12,055 nucleotides of DNA from Candidatus Krumholzibacteriia bacterium (GTDB taxonomy: Bacteria > Krumholzibacteriota > Krumholzibacteria > WVZY01 > JAKEHA01). The notes under the pieces were generated by a model. That model ran no database searches and was not told where the DNA came from. It was given only the letters and a program-made list of their open reading frames with translations. This document shows, piece after piece, positions 6,114 to 12,055 of this stretch; within the stretch, counting starts at the first letter, position 1; each line of letters starts with the position of its first letter. Made by a program: the position numbers and the translations under genes. The stretch spans positions 1 to 12,055 of the forward strand of contig JAOTVO010000055.1 of NCBI GenBank assembly GCA_029863355.1. The letters are read 5' to 3'.

Positions 6114-6671
6114 ATGCTCGGCGTGTTGGATCTGTGTTTACCGATTCTCATCTCCGCGGCCCTCGTCTTCGTCGTCAGCTCCATCATCCACATGGCGCTG
6201 CGAACCCACAAAGGCGACTACCGGAAGCTCTCCGGCGAGGAGGAGATCCTCGCGGCGATACGCGCGCAGAAGGTGGAGCCGGGGCAGTACGCGTTTCCCA
6301 TGGCCGTCACGATGAAGGAGATGAAGACGCCCGAGATGACGGAGAAGTACCAGCGCGGACCGGTCGGCTATGTCAGCGTGATACCCAACGGTCCGCCGCC
6401 CCTGGGCAGGAGCCTGGTCCAGTGGTTTCTCTTCTCCGTGCTGGTGGGGCTCTTTGCCGGCTACGTGGCCACGCTCTCGCTGGGCAGGGGCGCCGAGTAC
6501 AACGCGGTGTTCCGCATCACCGGCACGGTGGCCATCCTCGGCTACGCGACGACCCAGATGCACGACTCCATATGGAAGGGCCAGAGCTGGGGCATCACTT
6601 CGAAGTTCGTCGTGGACGGCGTGATCTACGGGCTGGTCACCGCCGGCGTGTTCGGCTGGCTCTGGCCGTAG
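6114..6671 (+). CDS. Conserved four-helix membrane protein of unknown function
   Basis: A 185-residue integral membrane protein with hydrophobic segments at about 8-28, 102-122, 133-149 and 166-184. A soluble stretch between helices 1 and 2 contains H-K-x-D-Y (32-36), an acidic E-E-E-I-L-A-A-I-R, P-G-Q-Y-A-F-P and a G-P-P-P-L-G turn. The layout, including H-M-x-L-x-x-H-K-x-D-Y and P-G-x-Y-x-F-P, resembles an unnamed conserved hypothetical family I recall from several phyla; I know no function for it. An excellent GAGGAGG lies upstream with 6 nt spacing. The stop is 1 nt from the stop of the convergent cupin gene. Confidence 0.8.
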   Translation: MLGVLDLCLPILISAALVFVVSSIIHMALRTHKGDYRKLSGEEEILAAIRAQKVEPGQYAFPMAVTMKEMKTPEMTEKYQRGPVGYVSVIPNGPPPLGRSLVQWFLFSVLVGLFAGYVATLSLGRGAEYNAVFRITGTVAILGYATTQMHDSIWKGQSWGITSKFVVDGVIYGLVTAGVFGWLWP

Positions 6672-6672
6672 A

Positions 6673-7002
6673 CTACTTGGCCCGGTACCGATCGGGTTGA
6701 TCGAAGAAGATCACCGAGCGGAAGCCGGCCTTTACCGTGGCGGCGTGCTCCACGCCCGCGGGGATGTAGAAGGAATCGCCGGCGCGATAGGTCCGCTCCT
6801 CGCCGGCCATGCGCAGCACGACTTCGCCCGCCACCACCAGCTCCCACTGCGCTGCGTGACTATGCGAGGGGACGTCGAGGTCCGCGTCGCAGCGGGCAAA
6901 CGCTACCTGGTGCGTCTCGCCCTGCAGCAGGTGTCCCTTGAAGCTGGGAAGGGGCACGTCCAGCTCGGGCAATTTGCGGATGAACTCCGGGAATTCCCAC
7001 AT
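6673..7002 (-). CDS. Small single-domain cupin protein
   Basis: A 109-residue cupin. Motif 1 is P-S-H-S-H-A-A-Q-W-E (H47, H49 and E54 as metal ligands), and motif 2 is G-D-S-F-Y-I-P-A-G-V-E-H with H86 as the fourth ligand, so the full 3-His/1-Glu set is present. Between them is the usual V-x-x-G-E-V-x-L strand turn. Such stand-alone cupins bind a metal ion; substrates range from sugars to small acids, and nothing here selects one. A GTG three codons upstream is in frame, but GGAGG abuts it directly and is 9 nt from the ATG at 7002, so the ATG is chosen. It is convergent with the membrane-protein gene, with a 1-nt gap. Confidence 0.88.
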   Translation of the reverse strand: MWEFPEFIRKLPELDVPLPSFKGHLLQGETHQVAFARCDADLDVPSHSHAAQWELVVAGEVVLRMAGEERTYRAGDSFYIPAGVEHAATVKAGFRSVIFFDQPDRYRAK

Positions 7003-7113
7003 CGGTGTCACCCTCCTTCGGTACGGTCCTGTTGTCTCACGGGAAGAGCGAGCGCACTATGCCGCCCGGGCGCGCGGCGGGCGCCCGCAGCGGCAACCTC
7101 GCCGGCGGATATC

Positions 7114-7323
7114 CTACGCGTGCGTGTGGTCCCGGCGAACTACGTCGGCGACCTTGCCTGCCTCCAGCTGCTGTCTCGGGTCCTGCTGGGGAGCATCCGT
7201 GGCGTCGAGCCGGTATACCAGGCGCCGGCTTCGGCACTTCGGACACTGCTCGAGGTGATGGAGCTGCGAAGGTGCATCGGACTTGTGACCGCAGAGACAG
7301 CATTCCATCCACTGTCTCGCCAC
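7114..7323 (-). CDS. Small zinc-ribbon protein
   Basis: A 69-residue protein whose N-terminal half is a zinc ribbon: C8-x2-C11, fifteen residues including H-H, then C27-x2-C30 followed by basic residues and a V-Y-R-L strand. The C-terminal half is polar, Gln/Asp rich and probably flexible, ending near D-H-T-H-A. GTG at 7323 is preferred because a perfect GGAGG (7330-7334) is 6 nt away. An ATG seven codons further upstream (7344) is in frame but has only a weak AGGA. Proteins of this type are often nucleic-acid or partner binding; the role is unknown. A sigma70-like promoter lies about 75 nt upstream of the start. Confidence 0.65.
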   Translation of the reverse strand: MARQWMECCLCGHKSDAPSQLHHLEQCPKCRSRRLVYRLDATDAPQQDPRQQLEAGKVADVVRRDHTHA

Positions 7324-7395
7324 TTCTGGCCTCCAATCGCCCATGTGTCCTGTGGCGGGCGCGACCGTGCGGCGGCGGCGCGCGCCTCTATATAC

Positions 7396-7425
7396 AATCT
7401 AGGCGAGTACCAGAGTTCTGTCCAA
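7396..7425 (-). promoter_or_regulatory. Candidate promoter for the zinc-ribbon gene
   Basis: On the minus strand TTGGAC (7420-7425) is followed by 18 nt and TAGATT (7396-7401), in an unusually AT-rich stretch that continues into TATATA. It would start transcription near 7388, about 65 nt before the GTG. The -35 box overlaps one arm of an inverted repeat, AACGGC/GCCGTT (7424-7429 with 7445-7450, 15-nt loop), which could be an operator (inference). Confidence 0.45.
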
Positions 7426-7478
7426 CGGCGTCTAGGGGAAAAAGGCCGTTGTGCCCAAGGTCGGGCTGGGTAAAGAGG

Positions 7479-8018
7479 TTAGCGCGCGTATTTCGCGACG
7501 ATCTTCCCGACCGTCGTCGAGTTGCGCAGCGTCGCCGGCATTCCAAGCGTTCTCTCGAGCAACGCGCCGGAGAACGCCGACTCGGTCATTCTCTTTCGAC
7601 GGAGCCAGTAGACCTCGCGCCCGTGAAGGTGCAAGTCATCCACGTCCGTGACGAAGGTCATGAGCTTCTTTCTTGCGGGGGTAGTCGGACGGTCCGACAG
7701 GAAGGCGATGTAGAGCGTGTGGCCGTGCGCGGCGAGCTCCGAGTTCTTAAAGGGTCTGTACCGGGCGACGCCGGCCAGCTCGGAAATGGACCGGATGAAG
7801 GTGGCCACCTCGTAGCCCAGCGCCTCGCGCAAATGACGCTCGATCCTCTTTTCCAGGGCCTGCGGGCTCCTGGAGTTCGCATCGAAGATCACGTTGCCGC
7901 TGGCGATGAACGTCTCGACGCCGGAGAAGCCCATGTCTTCGAACAGGCGCCGGAGACGATCCTTGACCGTGTGCCCGCCCACGTTGATGGCGCGTAGAAA
8001 CGCGATGGTCTTCGTCAT
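7479..8018 (-). CDS. DUF1697 family protein
   Basis: A full-length 179-residue member of DUF1697. Diagnostic blocks are the N-terminal A-F-L-R-A-I-N-V-G-G (6-15), then G-F-S-G-V-E-T-F-I-A-S-G-N-V-I-F (30-45), and the C-terminal L-R-N-S-T-T-V-G-K-I end, where many members have R-N-W-x-T-V. The first block usually reads R-G-I-N; here G is replaced by A. The family is cytoplasmic, widespread and of unknown biochemical function. The ATG is preceded by a modest AAGGG. It starts 45 nt after the stop of the exported protein gene on the same strand, so the two are probably co-transcribed. No clear terminator follows; a 4-bp hairpin with a T5 some way downstream is too weak to call. Confidence 0.92.
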   Translation of the reverse strand: MTKTIAFLRAINVGGHTVKDRLRRLFEDMGFSGVETFIASGNVIFDANSRSPQALEKRIERHLREALGYEVATFIRSISELAGVARYRPFKNSELAAHGHTLYIAFLSDRPTTPARKKLMTFVTDVDDLHLHGREVYWLRRKRMTESAFSGALLERTLGMPATLRNSTTVGKIVAKYAR

Positions 8019-8063
8019 TCGCCCTTCGCCTGTGCCACCCAGCGCGGCGGCGGATCGGCGTTC

Positions 8064-8600
8064 CTATTCCTTGGTCAGCTGCATCTCGAAGAACTGGTGC
8101 CACGACTCGCCGTCACGCGAGTACTCGCCGACCTCGTGCCAGGTGCCGCCCTCGACTGCGATCGAGTACCGAATCTGGCCGCCGCCGGTCGGCGAGAAGC
8201 CCCACTTGAACGCGTTGGGTGCGACCTCGGGGACGACGTCCAGACGGGGCCGGCCGGGAAGAAACGAAGAGAAGACCAGGCTGTTCCCCGCGGGGTCGAA
8301 GGACACCACCGCCAGCGCGTGATGCACCTTCTTGGGGTTTTCGCCCTTCGAGTAGCCGACTCCCTCGATGAGCATCACCGCCCCGTCGAGCTTGAGCTCG
8401 ACCGTCTCGGTTTGCGTGAAACCCTCTCTGGGTCCCGGACCCATCTGGGCCCAGCCTTCGCCCGACCAGTTGCCCTCGAGAAACGCCACCTGCTTGACCG
8501 CCTCGATGGCAGGTCGTGGATCGGGCGGTCCCTGCGCAACCACCGGAACCGTGGCAATGCATAGAGCCGCGAAGAAAACGGGGAGAAGCTTGCGTCGCAT
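8064..8600 (-). CDS. Exported beta-barrel-like protein (DUF1579 / heme-binding-barrel type)
   Basis: A 178-residue protein with a clear signal peptide (M-R-R-K-L-L-P then a hydrophobic core, V-V-A cleavage near residue 22). The mature part opens with F-L-E-G-N-W-S-G-E-G-W (40-50), passes through T-Q-T-E-T-V-E-L-K-L-D-G-A-V-M-L-I-E-G, and ends W-H-Q-F-F-E-M-Q-L. This G-x-W-x-G-E-G start and dG-x-x-x-x-x-E-G strand are typical of calycin-like small barrels annotated as DUF1579 or heme-binding beta-barrel proteins; I do not see a proven heme ligand. ATG at 8600 is chosen because AGGAG is 4-5 nt upstream; an in-frame GTG at 8618 lacks this. It is first in a probable two-gene unit with DUF1697, behind a good promoter. 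Confidence 0.8.
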   Translation of the reverse strand: MRRKLLPVFFAALCIATVPVVAQGPPDPRPAIEAVKQVAFLEGNWSGEGWAQMGPGPREGFTQTETVELKLDGAVMLIEGVGYSKGENPKKVHHALAVVSFDPAGNSLVFSSFLPGRPRLDVVPEVAPNAFKWGFSPTGGGQIRYSIAVEGGTWHEVGEYSRDGESWHQFFEMQLTKE

Positions 8601-8667
8601 GGGTCTCCTTTCGTACACGTCCTCGAGACAACGCCTCGCGACGTGCGCTACACCATCTGGCTAGGGA

Positions 8668-8696
8668 ATGGTACCCCGCAACCCGCAAGCTAACAA
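8668..8696 (-). promoter_or_regulatory. Sigma70-type promoter for the exported barrel protein and DUF1697 genes
   Basis: On the minus strand TTGTTA (8691-8696) and TACCAT (8668-8673) are separated by exactly 17 nt, each matching 4 of 6 consensus bases including the key first and last positions. Transcription would begin near 8661, giving a leader of about 60 nt before the ATG at 8600. Confidence 0.45.
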
Positions 8697-8739
8697 GCCC
8701 AACGCCGCCGGCGCGGCGAGCAGCGGATGCGTGCGTCCG

Positions 8740-8967
8740 TTACTGCGCCGTCCCGGGCGTGGAAGCGCCGGACCGCTCGTTGGCGCTCCCCGATCTCACC
8801 GGGGTGACCAATTCTTCCACGTAGGGAATTTCTTGCTGCCCGCCGGTCCGCTCGACCGCGAACGTTCGACCGGCGTCCAACTTATATTGGGATGAAACTT
8901 GCAGGCGCCCATGCGTGTACCAGTAACCAGAGACTTTGCGCGATCCGATCGCACAAATGTCCTCGCC
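8740..8967 (-). other. Protein-like open frame without a normal start codon; possible small gene or remnant
   Basis: The frame is open from just after a TAG (8968-8970) to a TAA (8740-8742), about 75 codons. Its translation is unlike the Arg/Ala/Pro-rich shadows elsewhere: it includes G-Y-W-Y-T-H-G-R-L-Q-V, then L-D-A-G-R-T-F-A-V-E-R-T-G-G, then Q-E-I-P-Y-V-E-E-L-V-T-P-V-R, and ends in a polar tail. The aromatic and acidic content and alternating pattern look like a real small beta-rich protein. No ATG or GTG occurs before the middle; the first standard option is TTG at 8880 (46 residues) without a Shine-Dalgarno. It could be a gene fragment that lost its start, a gene using a rare start, or chance. 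I recognise no family. Confidence 0.25.
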
Positions 8968-9010
8968 CTAAATCTGCGGCGCATCCGACGCGCACGCCGG
9001 CAGTAGATCC

Positions 9011-9041
9011 TTGCTATCTACTTCATTTACCACCATATAAA
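9011..9041 (+). promoter_or_regulatory. Candidate promoter for the 831-residue membrane protein
   Basis: TTGCTA at 9011-9016 precedes CATATAAA, so a -10 can be read as ATATAA with an 18-nt spacer or TATAAA with 19 nt, in the most AT-rich stretch of the gap. Transcription would begin near 9048, placing AAGGAGG (9051-9057) almost at the 5' end of the message. Confidence 0.4.
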
Positions 9042-9065
9042 CAGATGCTGAAGGAGGCCGACACC

Positions 9066-11561
9066 ATGAAGCGCATTCCCGTGGTCGCGGTCATGATCGC
9101 CCTTCTGCTGGCGGGCGGATCGTGGATCGCCGCCAACGCCCAGAGCGAGTCCGATGATGCGGGCAAGCTGACCGTTCCCTGGAGCGAGTTCAAGAAGCTC
9201 GTAAACCTCGAGGACGATGACATCGTCCTCTCTCTGGAGACGTTCCAGAAGCTCCTCGCGCAGACCGGCGCGCAGGCGACGCCACCGCACACGGTGAAGG
9301 GCGGCCGCGTCGTGCTGACGCGGGCGGACTTCAACAAGCTGGTCGACCAGATGAAGCCGCCGGTGTCGGGCGCGACACCTCCCTTCGAGCACCTGATCAC
9401 CAAGGCCGTCTACTCCGGCAAGATGAAGGCGGGCAGCACCGAGTTCAAGGCCGTCTTCGACGTGCACGTGCTGGCGAGGAACGCCTACGTAAGGGTGCCG
9501 ATTCTACCAGCGAGCACCGCGCTGGCCGACATGCGCGTCGGCGACGCCCCCGCGCTCGTCGTGGTCGAAGGAGGTTACCACCACGTCGTCCTGCCCCAGG
9601 CCGGCGAGTATGTGGTGACGGCCACCTATTCGGTCAAGTCCTCGCTGGAGAAGGGTCCCCACAGGATCGACCTCGCCATCGCGCAGACGCCGATCACGCT
9701 CCTGGCGCTCGAAGTGCCGCTCGAGGACATCGATTTCGAGATCCCGCAGGCCCAGCAGATCGTGACCGAGAAGCGGCCCAACGCCACCGTGGTGTCCGCC
9801 GTCATCGGCCAGGGGTCCGCCATCAGCGTAAGCTGGCGCAAAGAGGCCGCCGTGGTGGAGAAGGTCCCCACGAAGCTCTACGCCGAGGTGCAGCACCTGA
9901 TTTCCATTCAGGACGACGCCCTCAAGACACACTCGGTCGTCAATTACACGATCCTGCACAGCGAAGTGGACGCCGTGCGCGTCGCGATCCCCGACGGCGT
10001 CAACGTGCTGTCCGTGTCCGGTGAAGGCGTCGGGGACTGGCAGGAGACGACCGAGGACGATCAACGCGTCCTCGTCGTTCCCTTCACCTATGGAAAGAAG
10101 GGCGCGGCCAGCGTGAGCATTACGACGGAAACGGCGTTCTCCGAGTCCGGGCTCGCCAGCGTGTTTTCCGGCGTCCGCACGCTGGACACCGTGCGCGAGA
10201 ATGGTTTCATCGGCATCGAGCTGGCCACCAGCGCCGAGGTCGTGGCCAGGGAGAGCGACGGACTCGAGGCCATCGCCGTCCAGAAGCTCCCCGCGCTGAT
10301 CAACAACCGGTCGGCGCGGCCGCTCATCATGGGCTTCAAGTATCTCAAGCACCCCTACACGCTCGTGTTCGACATCACGAAGCACGAGAAGATCGCCGTG
10401 CCCGTGGCGACCATCCACTCCGCCAGCGTGGTCACGCTCTTTACCGAAGACGGCAAGCTCGTGCACCGCCTCGTGTATCAGGTGCGCAACAGCGCCAAGC
10501 AATTTCTCGAGATCCAGCTCCCCGCGAAGACCGACGTGTGGAGCGTGTTCGTGGACAACCAGCCCGTCGAGTCGTCCGTGAGCAAGAAGGGGATGCTGCT
10601 CGTGCCGCTCATCCGCTCGCGTTCCGTGGACAACCGTCTCGACACTTTCCCCGTCGAGGTCATCTACTGCACCGTGCGCGAACGCTTCTCGCCGTTTGGC
10701 ACCCAGGCGTCCCTCCTGCCGTCGGTGGATCTGTTGACCAGCCAGCTCATCTGGTCCGTCTACCTGCCCAATGACTACTCGTACGTCTACTTCAAGAGCA
10801 CGCTGGAAAAGGAGGAGATGATTCGCGGAGTGAACGTCTCCACCGGCAAGCGGCGCCAGTACGACGAAGACGCCATGAGGGCGCTCAGGCTGAACTCGAG
10901 CGACCAGGTCGGCCAGGAAGAAATGCAGAAGGCCTACAAGGGCGAGGACTTCAAGAGCTCATTCCGAAACGTCCCCATGGAACGGGATCAACTAGCCGGT
11001 CAGATGAACGCCGAGCTCGAGTTCAGCGGCCGCCTCGAGGGGCTCGCCGACGCTCCTCCCGCTGCCGTGGCCGGCGGAGCCATATCGACCGGTGTGCTCC
11101 CCGTTCAAATACGGGTACCGACCAGCGGGCAAGTCTATCGTTTCGCGCGCACCATCATCCAGCCCAACGATCCCCTCTCGTTCAGCGTGGTCTATACGCG
11201 CCTCTGGGTGATCGAGCTGCTCCGCTGGGTGCTCGTGGCACTCGTCGCCCTGATCATCTACCTCAGCCGAAACCGACTGACGGGAATCGGACGACAGCTG
11301 GGCGAGCGAGTCCGTTCGGCGACGCAGTGGGTGCGGAGGCACGAGCGCATTCTCGGTCGCTATGCCCAGTCGGCGATGACACCGTTCGTCCTGCTCGGCC
11401 TCGTTCTCGTGTTCCGGAACGTCTCGCTCTTCCTGACGATGCTCTTCTTCTTCCTGCTCTGGGTGAGCATCGCCTACCACGCGATTCGCCTGTGGAAGAG
11501 GAGAGTGCAGATGCGAAGCGTGTCGAAGGGCCCCGCCGGCGAACCCGAGGTAACGCGGTAA
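9066..11561 (+). CDS. Large exported, C-terminally membrane-anchored protein of unknown function
   Basis: An 831-residue protein; I cannot name its family. ATG at 9066 is chosen over earlier in-frame ATGs (8892, 9045) because AAGGAGG lies 8 nt upstream and M-K-R-I-P-V-V-A-V-M begins a clean signal peptide with A-N-A cleavage near residue 25. Next come three short look-alike helices, W-S-E-F-K-K-L-V (39-46), L-E-T-F-Q-K-L-L (57-64) and R-A-D-F-N-K-L-V (86-93), each followed or preceded by V/L-rich strands. A long region of alternating beta-type sequence (about 105-640) follows, then a charged linker, a membrane helix at about 713-735, a basic loop, and one long or two short helices at about 771-808. 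The bulk should therefore lie outside the cytoplasmic membrane, with a basic cytoplasmic tail. It is transcribed alone and ends at a strong hairpin. A surface or periplasmic assembly/scaffold role is only a guess. Confidence 0.9.
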   Translation: MKRIPVVAVMIALLLAGGSWIAANAQSESDDAGKLTVPWSEFKKLVNLEDDDIVLSLETFQKLLAQTGAQATPPHTVKGGRVVLTRADFNKLVDQMKPPVSGATPPFEHLITKAVYSGKMKAGSTEFKAVFDVHVLARNAYVRVPILPASTALADMRVGDAPALVVVEGGYHHVVLPQAGEYVVTATYSVKSSLEKGPHRIDLAIAQTPITLLALEVPLEDIDFEIPQAQQIVTEKRPNATVVSAVIGQGSAISVSWRKEAAVVEKVPTKLYAEVQHLISIQDDALKTHSVVNYTILHSEVDAVRVAIPDGVNVLSVSGEGVGDWQETTEDDQRVLVVPFTYGKKGAASVSITTETAFSESGLASVFSGVRTLDTVRENGFIGIELATSAEVVARESDGLEAIAVQKLPALINNRSARPLIMGFKYLKHPYTLVFDITKHEKIAVPVATIHSASVVTLFTEDGKLVHRLVYQVRNSAKQFLEIQLPAKTDVWSVFVDNQPVESSVSKKGMLLVPLIRSRSVDNRLDTFPVEVIYCTVRERFSPFGTQASLLPSVDLLTSQLIWSVYLPNDYSYVYFKSTLEKEEMIRGVNVSTGKRRQYDEDAMRALRLNSSDQVGQEEMQKAYKGEDFKSSFRNVPMERDQLAGQMNAELEFSGRLEGLADAPPAAVAGGAISTGVLPVQIRVPTSGQVYRFARTIIQPNDPLSFSVVYTRLWVIELLRWVLVALVALIIYLSRNRLTGIGRQLGERVRSATQWVRRHERILGRYAQSAMTPFVLLGLVLVFRNVSLFLTMLFFFLLWVSIAYHAIRLWKRRVQMRSVSKGPAGEPEVTR

Positions 11562-11564
11562 ACC

Positions 11565-11596
11565 TCGGGGCGGGGGCCGGAAGGCCCCCGCCCCGA
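11565..11596. terminator. Bidirectional 14-bp hairpin with GGAA tetraloop between convergent genes
   Basis: The 14 bases 11565-11578 pair perfectly with 11583-11596 around a GGAA loop, which fits the stable GNRA tetraloop class. It starts 3 nt after the TAA of the large membrane-protein gene and lies about 30 nt past the stop of the convergent gene. No long T-run follows in either direction (only TTT on the minus strand), so it may act as a transcript end with little U-tract help, or as a 3' stabiliser. Confidence 0.7.
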
Positions 11597-11627
11597 CCTA
11601 CTCCTTAGCGGCCGAGATAGCGCCCGC

Positions 11628-12055
11628 CTACCGCGCGATCACCATCTTGCGCGTGACCGTGGCACCATTCGCCGTCACTCGATAGAAATACACCCCGCTC
11701 GCGAGCGGCGCTCCCGACTCGTCCACGCCCGCGAACGGAACGCGCTGCCAGCCCGCCCCCGCTCCCTGCACCTCCAGCGCGCGCACGCGCCGCCCCGCCA
11801 CGTCGTACACCTCGATCGTGATCGCCGAGGCGGCCGGTAGCCCGATTTCGAGCTCCGTCGAAGCGGTGAACGGATTCGGGCGGTTCTGACGCACGGTGAG
11901 CGCGGTGAGCGCCGGCGTGTTCCCCGCTCCCGTCGCCCCCGACACGCTCGCCTCGTTCGAGGGCGCACTCTGGTTCTCGTGCACGTCGGTGGCGGTGACG
12001 ATGTAGTAGAGCGATCCGCTCGGAGCGCTGGGATCGACGTGGATCGTGTCCTCCG
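11628..12055 (-). CDS. Secreted protein C-terminus with FN3-like end and FlgD-Ig-type sorting domain, 5' end outside window
   Basis: Only the last 141 residues are present; the frame is open through the right edge, so the GTG at 11984 is internal rather than a start. Residues 1-37 read as the last strands of a fibronectin type III-like domain (S-L-Y-Y-I-V-T-A-T-D-V-H-E-N-Q-S ... S-N-E-A). After a Gly/Ala/Thr linker, residues 51-141 form a FlgD-Ig-like domain: Q-N-R-P-N-P-F (56-62), I-T-I-E-V-Y-D-V-A-G-R-R-V (78-90), L-A-S-G-V-Y-F-Y-R-V (117-126) and the terminal K-M-V-I-A-R. This Q-N-x-P-N-P-F ... S-G-x-Y-x-Y-x-(V/L) ... K-x-x-(V/L) pattern is the classic C-terminal sorting/anchoring domain of type-IX-like secreted proteins. 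The N-terminal catalytic or binding part is not visible. Confidence 0.9.
   Translation of the reverse strand, partial: EDTIHVDPSAPSGSLYYIVTATDVHENQSAPSNEASVSGATGAGNTPALTALTVRQNRPNPFTASTELEIGLPAASAITIEVYDVAGRRVRALEVQGAGAGWQRVPFAGVDESGAPLASGVYFYRVTANGATVTRKMVIAR

Larger units (their letters stand above)
8601..9065. other. 465-nt divergent intergenic region
   Basis: This holds the minus-strand promoter at 8668-8696, a small GC hairpin (GCCGC/GCGGC, 8704-8717), a protein-like minus-strand frame at 8740-8967 with no normal start codon, a short palindrome TCACC-GG-GGTGA at 8796-8807, and the plus-strand promoter at 9011-9041. AT-rich patches lie near 8880-8890 and 9010-9045. No tRNA or repeat array was recognised. 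The ATG at 8892 is in frame with the large downstream gene, but there is no ribosome-binding site there. Confidence 0.5.

Noticed and set aside
6697..7473. Plus-strand frame across the cupin and zinc-ribbon genes.
   Set aside because: It spans two genes that have clear metal-binding motifs and ribosome-binding sites on the opposite strand.
8688..8790. Integron attC-like stretch (GCTAACAAGCCCAACG ... CGTTGGCGCT).
   Set aside because: The R boxes do not match RYYYAAC/GTTRRRY as a pair, there is no integrase or cassette gene, and the TAACAA is better explained as the complement of a -35 element.
8796..8807. Short palindrome TCACC-GG-GGTGA.
   Set aside because: Five-base arms with a two-base centre are common by chance in GC-rich DNA, and it lies inside the cryptic frame, away from either promoter.
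9504..10502. A 332-codon minus-strand frame inside the large membrane protein gene.
   Set aside because: The His/Asp/Gly/Arg-rich composition is typical of antisense translation. The plus-strand frame has a signal peptide, ribosome-binding site and membrane helices.

Overview
This is a GC-rich window (roughly two thirds G+C by eye) of densely packed bacterial chromosome. It has no RNA genes, no insertion sequences and no CRISPR array. Several genes point to a Gram-negative-type envelope in a poorly cultured lineage: signal-peptide proteins of unnamed families, a membrane-anchored anti-sigma factor, DUF4252 and DUF4097 proteins, and a partial secreted protein ending in a FlgD-Ig-like, type-IX-style sorting domain. 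Such C-terminal domains are frequent in FCB-group and allied candidate phyla (Eisenbacteria or Krumholzibacteriota-like). That placement is an inference; no marker gene is present.

Left block (1-3307, minus strand). Reading right to left, a short secreted DUF4097-type protein is followed 18 nt later by a 590-residue secreted protein built from four copies of a ~115-residue domain that I cannot name. Next comes a large stem-loop that ends 3 nt before the start codon of a 5'-complete, 3'-truncated NTT/ATP:ADP-antiporter-like membrane protein.

Central block (3308-6671, plus strand). A 349-nt divergent gap separates the left block from an ECF sigma factor, whose end overlaps by 11 nt a zinc-containing, single-pass anti-sigma factor. 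Two DUF4252 proteins follow (one exported, one probably lipid-anchored), then a conserved four-helix membrane protein that may have its own promoter. Sigma/anti-sigma/DUF4252 operons with nearby DUF4097 genes are a recurring arrangement, so this looks like an envelope-stress or surface-remodelling module.

Right-centre block (6673-8600, minus strand). Four small genes: a single-domain cupin, a zinc-ribbon protein, a DUF1697 protein and an exported beta-barrel-like protein. The last two look co-transcribed from a recognisable sigma70-type promoter. The cupin converges on the membrane-protein gene with only 1 nt between the stop codons.

Right block (8601-12055). A 465-nt gap holds promoters for both directions and a protein-like open frame with no normal start codon. 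It is followed by an 831-residue exported, membrane-anchored protein of unknown function, a 14-bp GNRA-looped hairpin, and the convergent 3' end of the FlgD-Ig-domain protein running off the right edge.

No defence system or mobile element was found. The most novel-looking items are the four-copy domain protein, the 831-residue membrane protein with repeated short F-x-K-L motifs, and the cryptic frame at 8740-8967.
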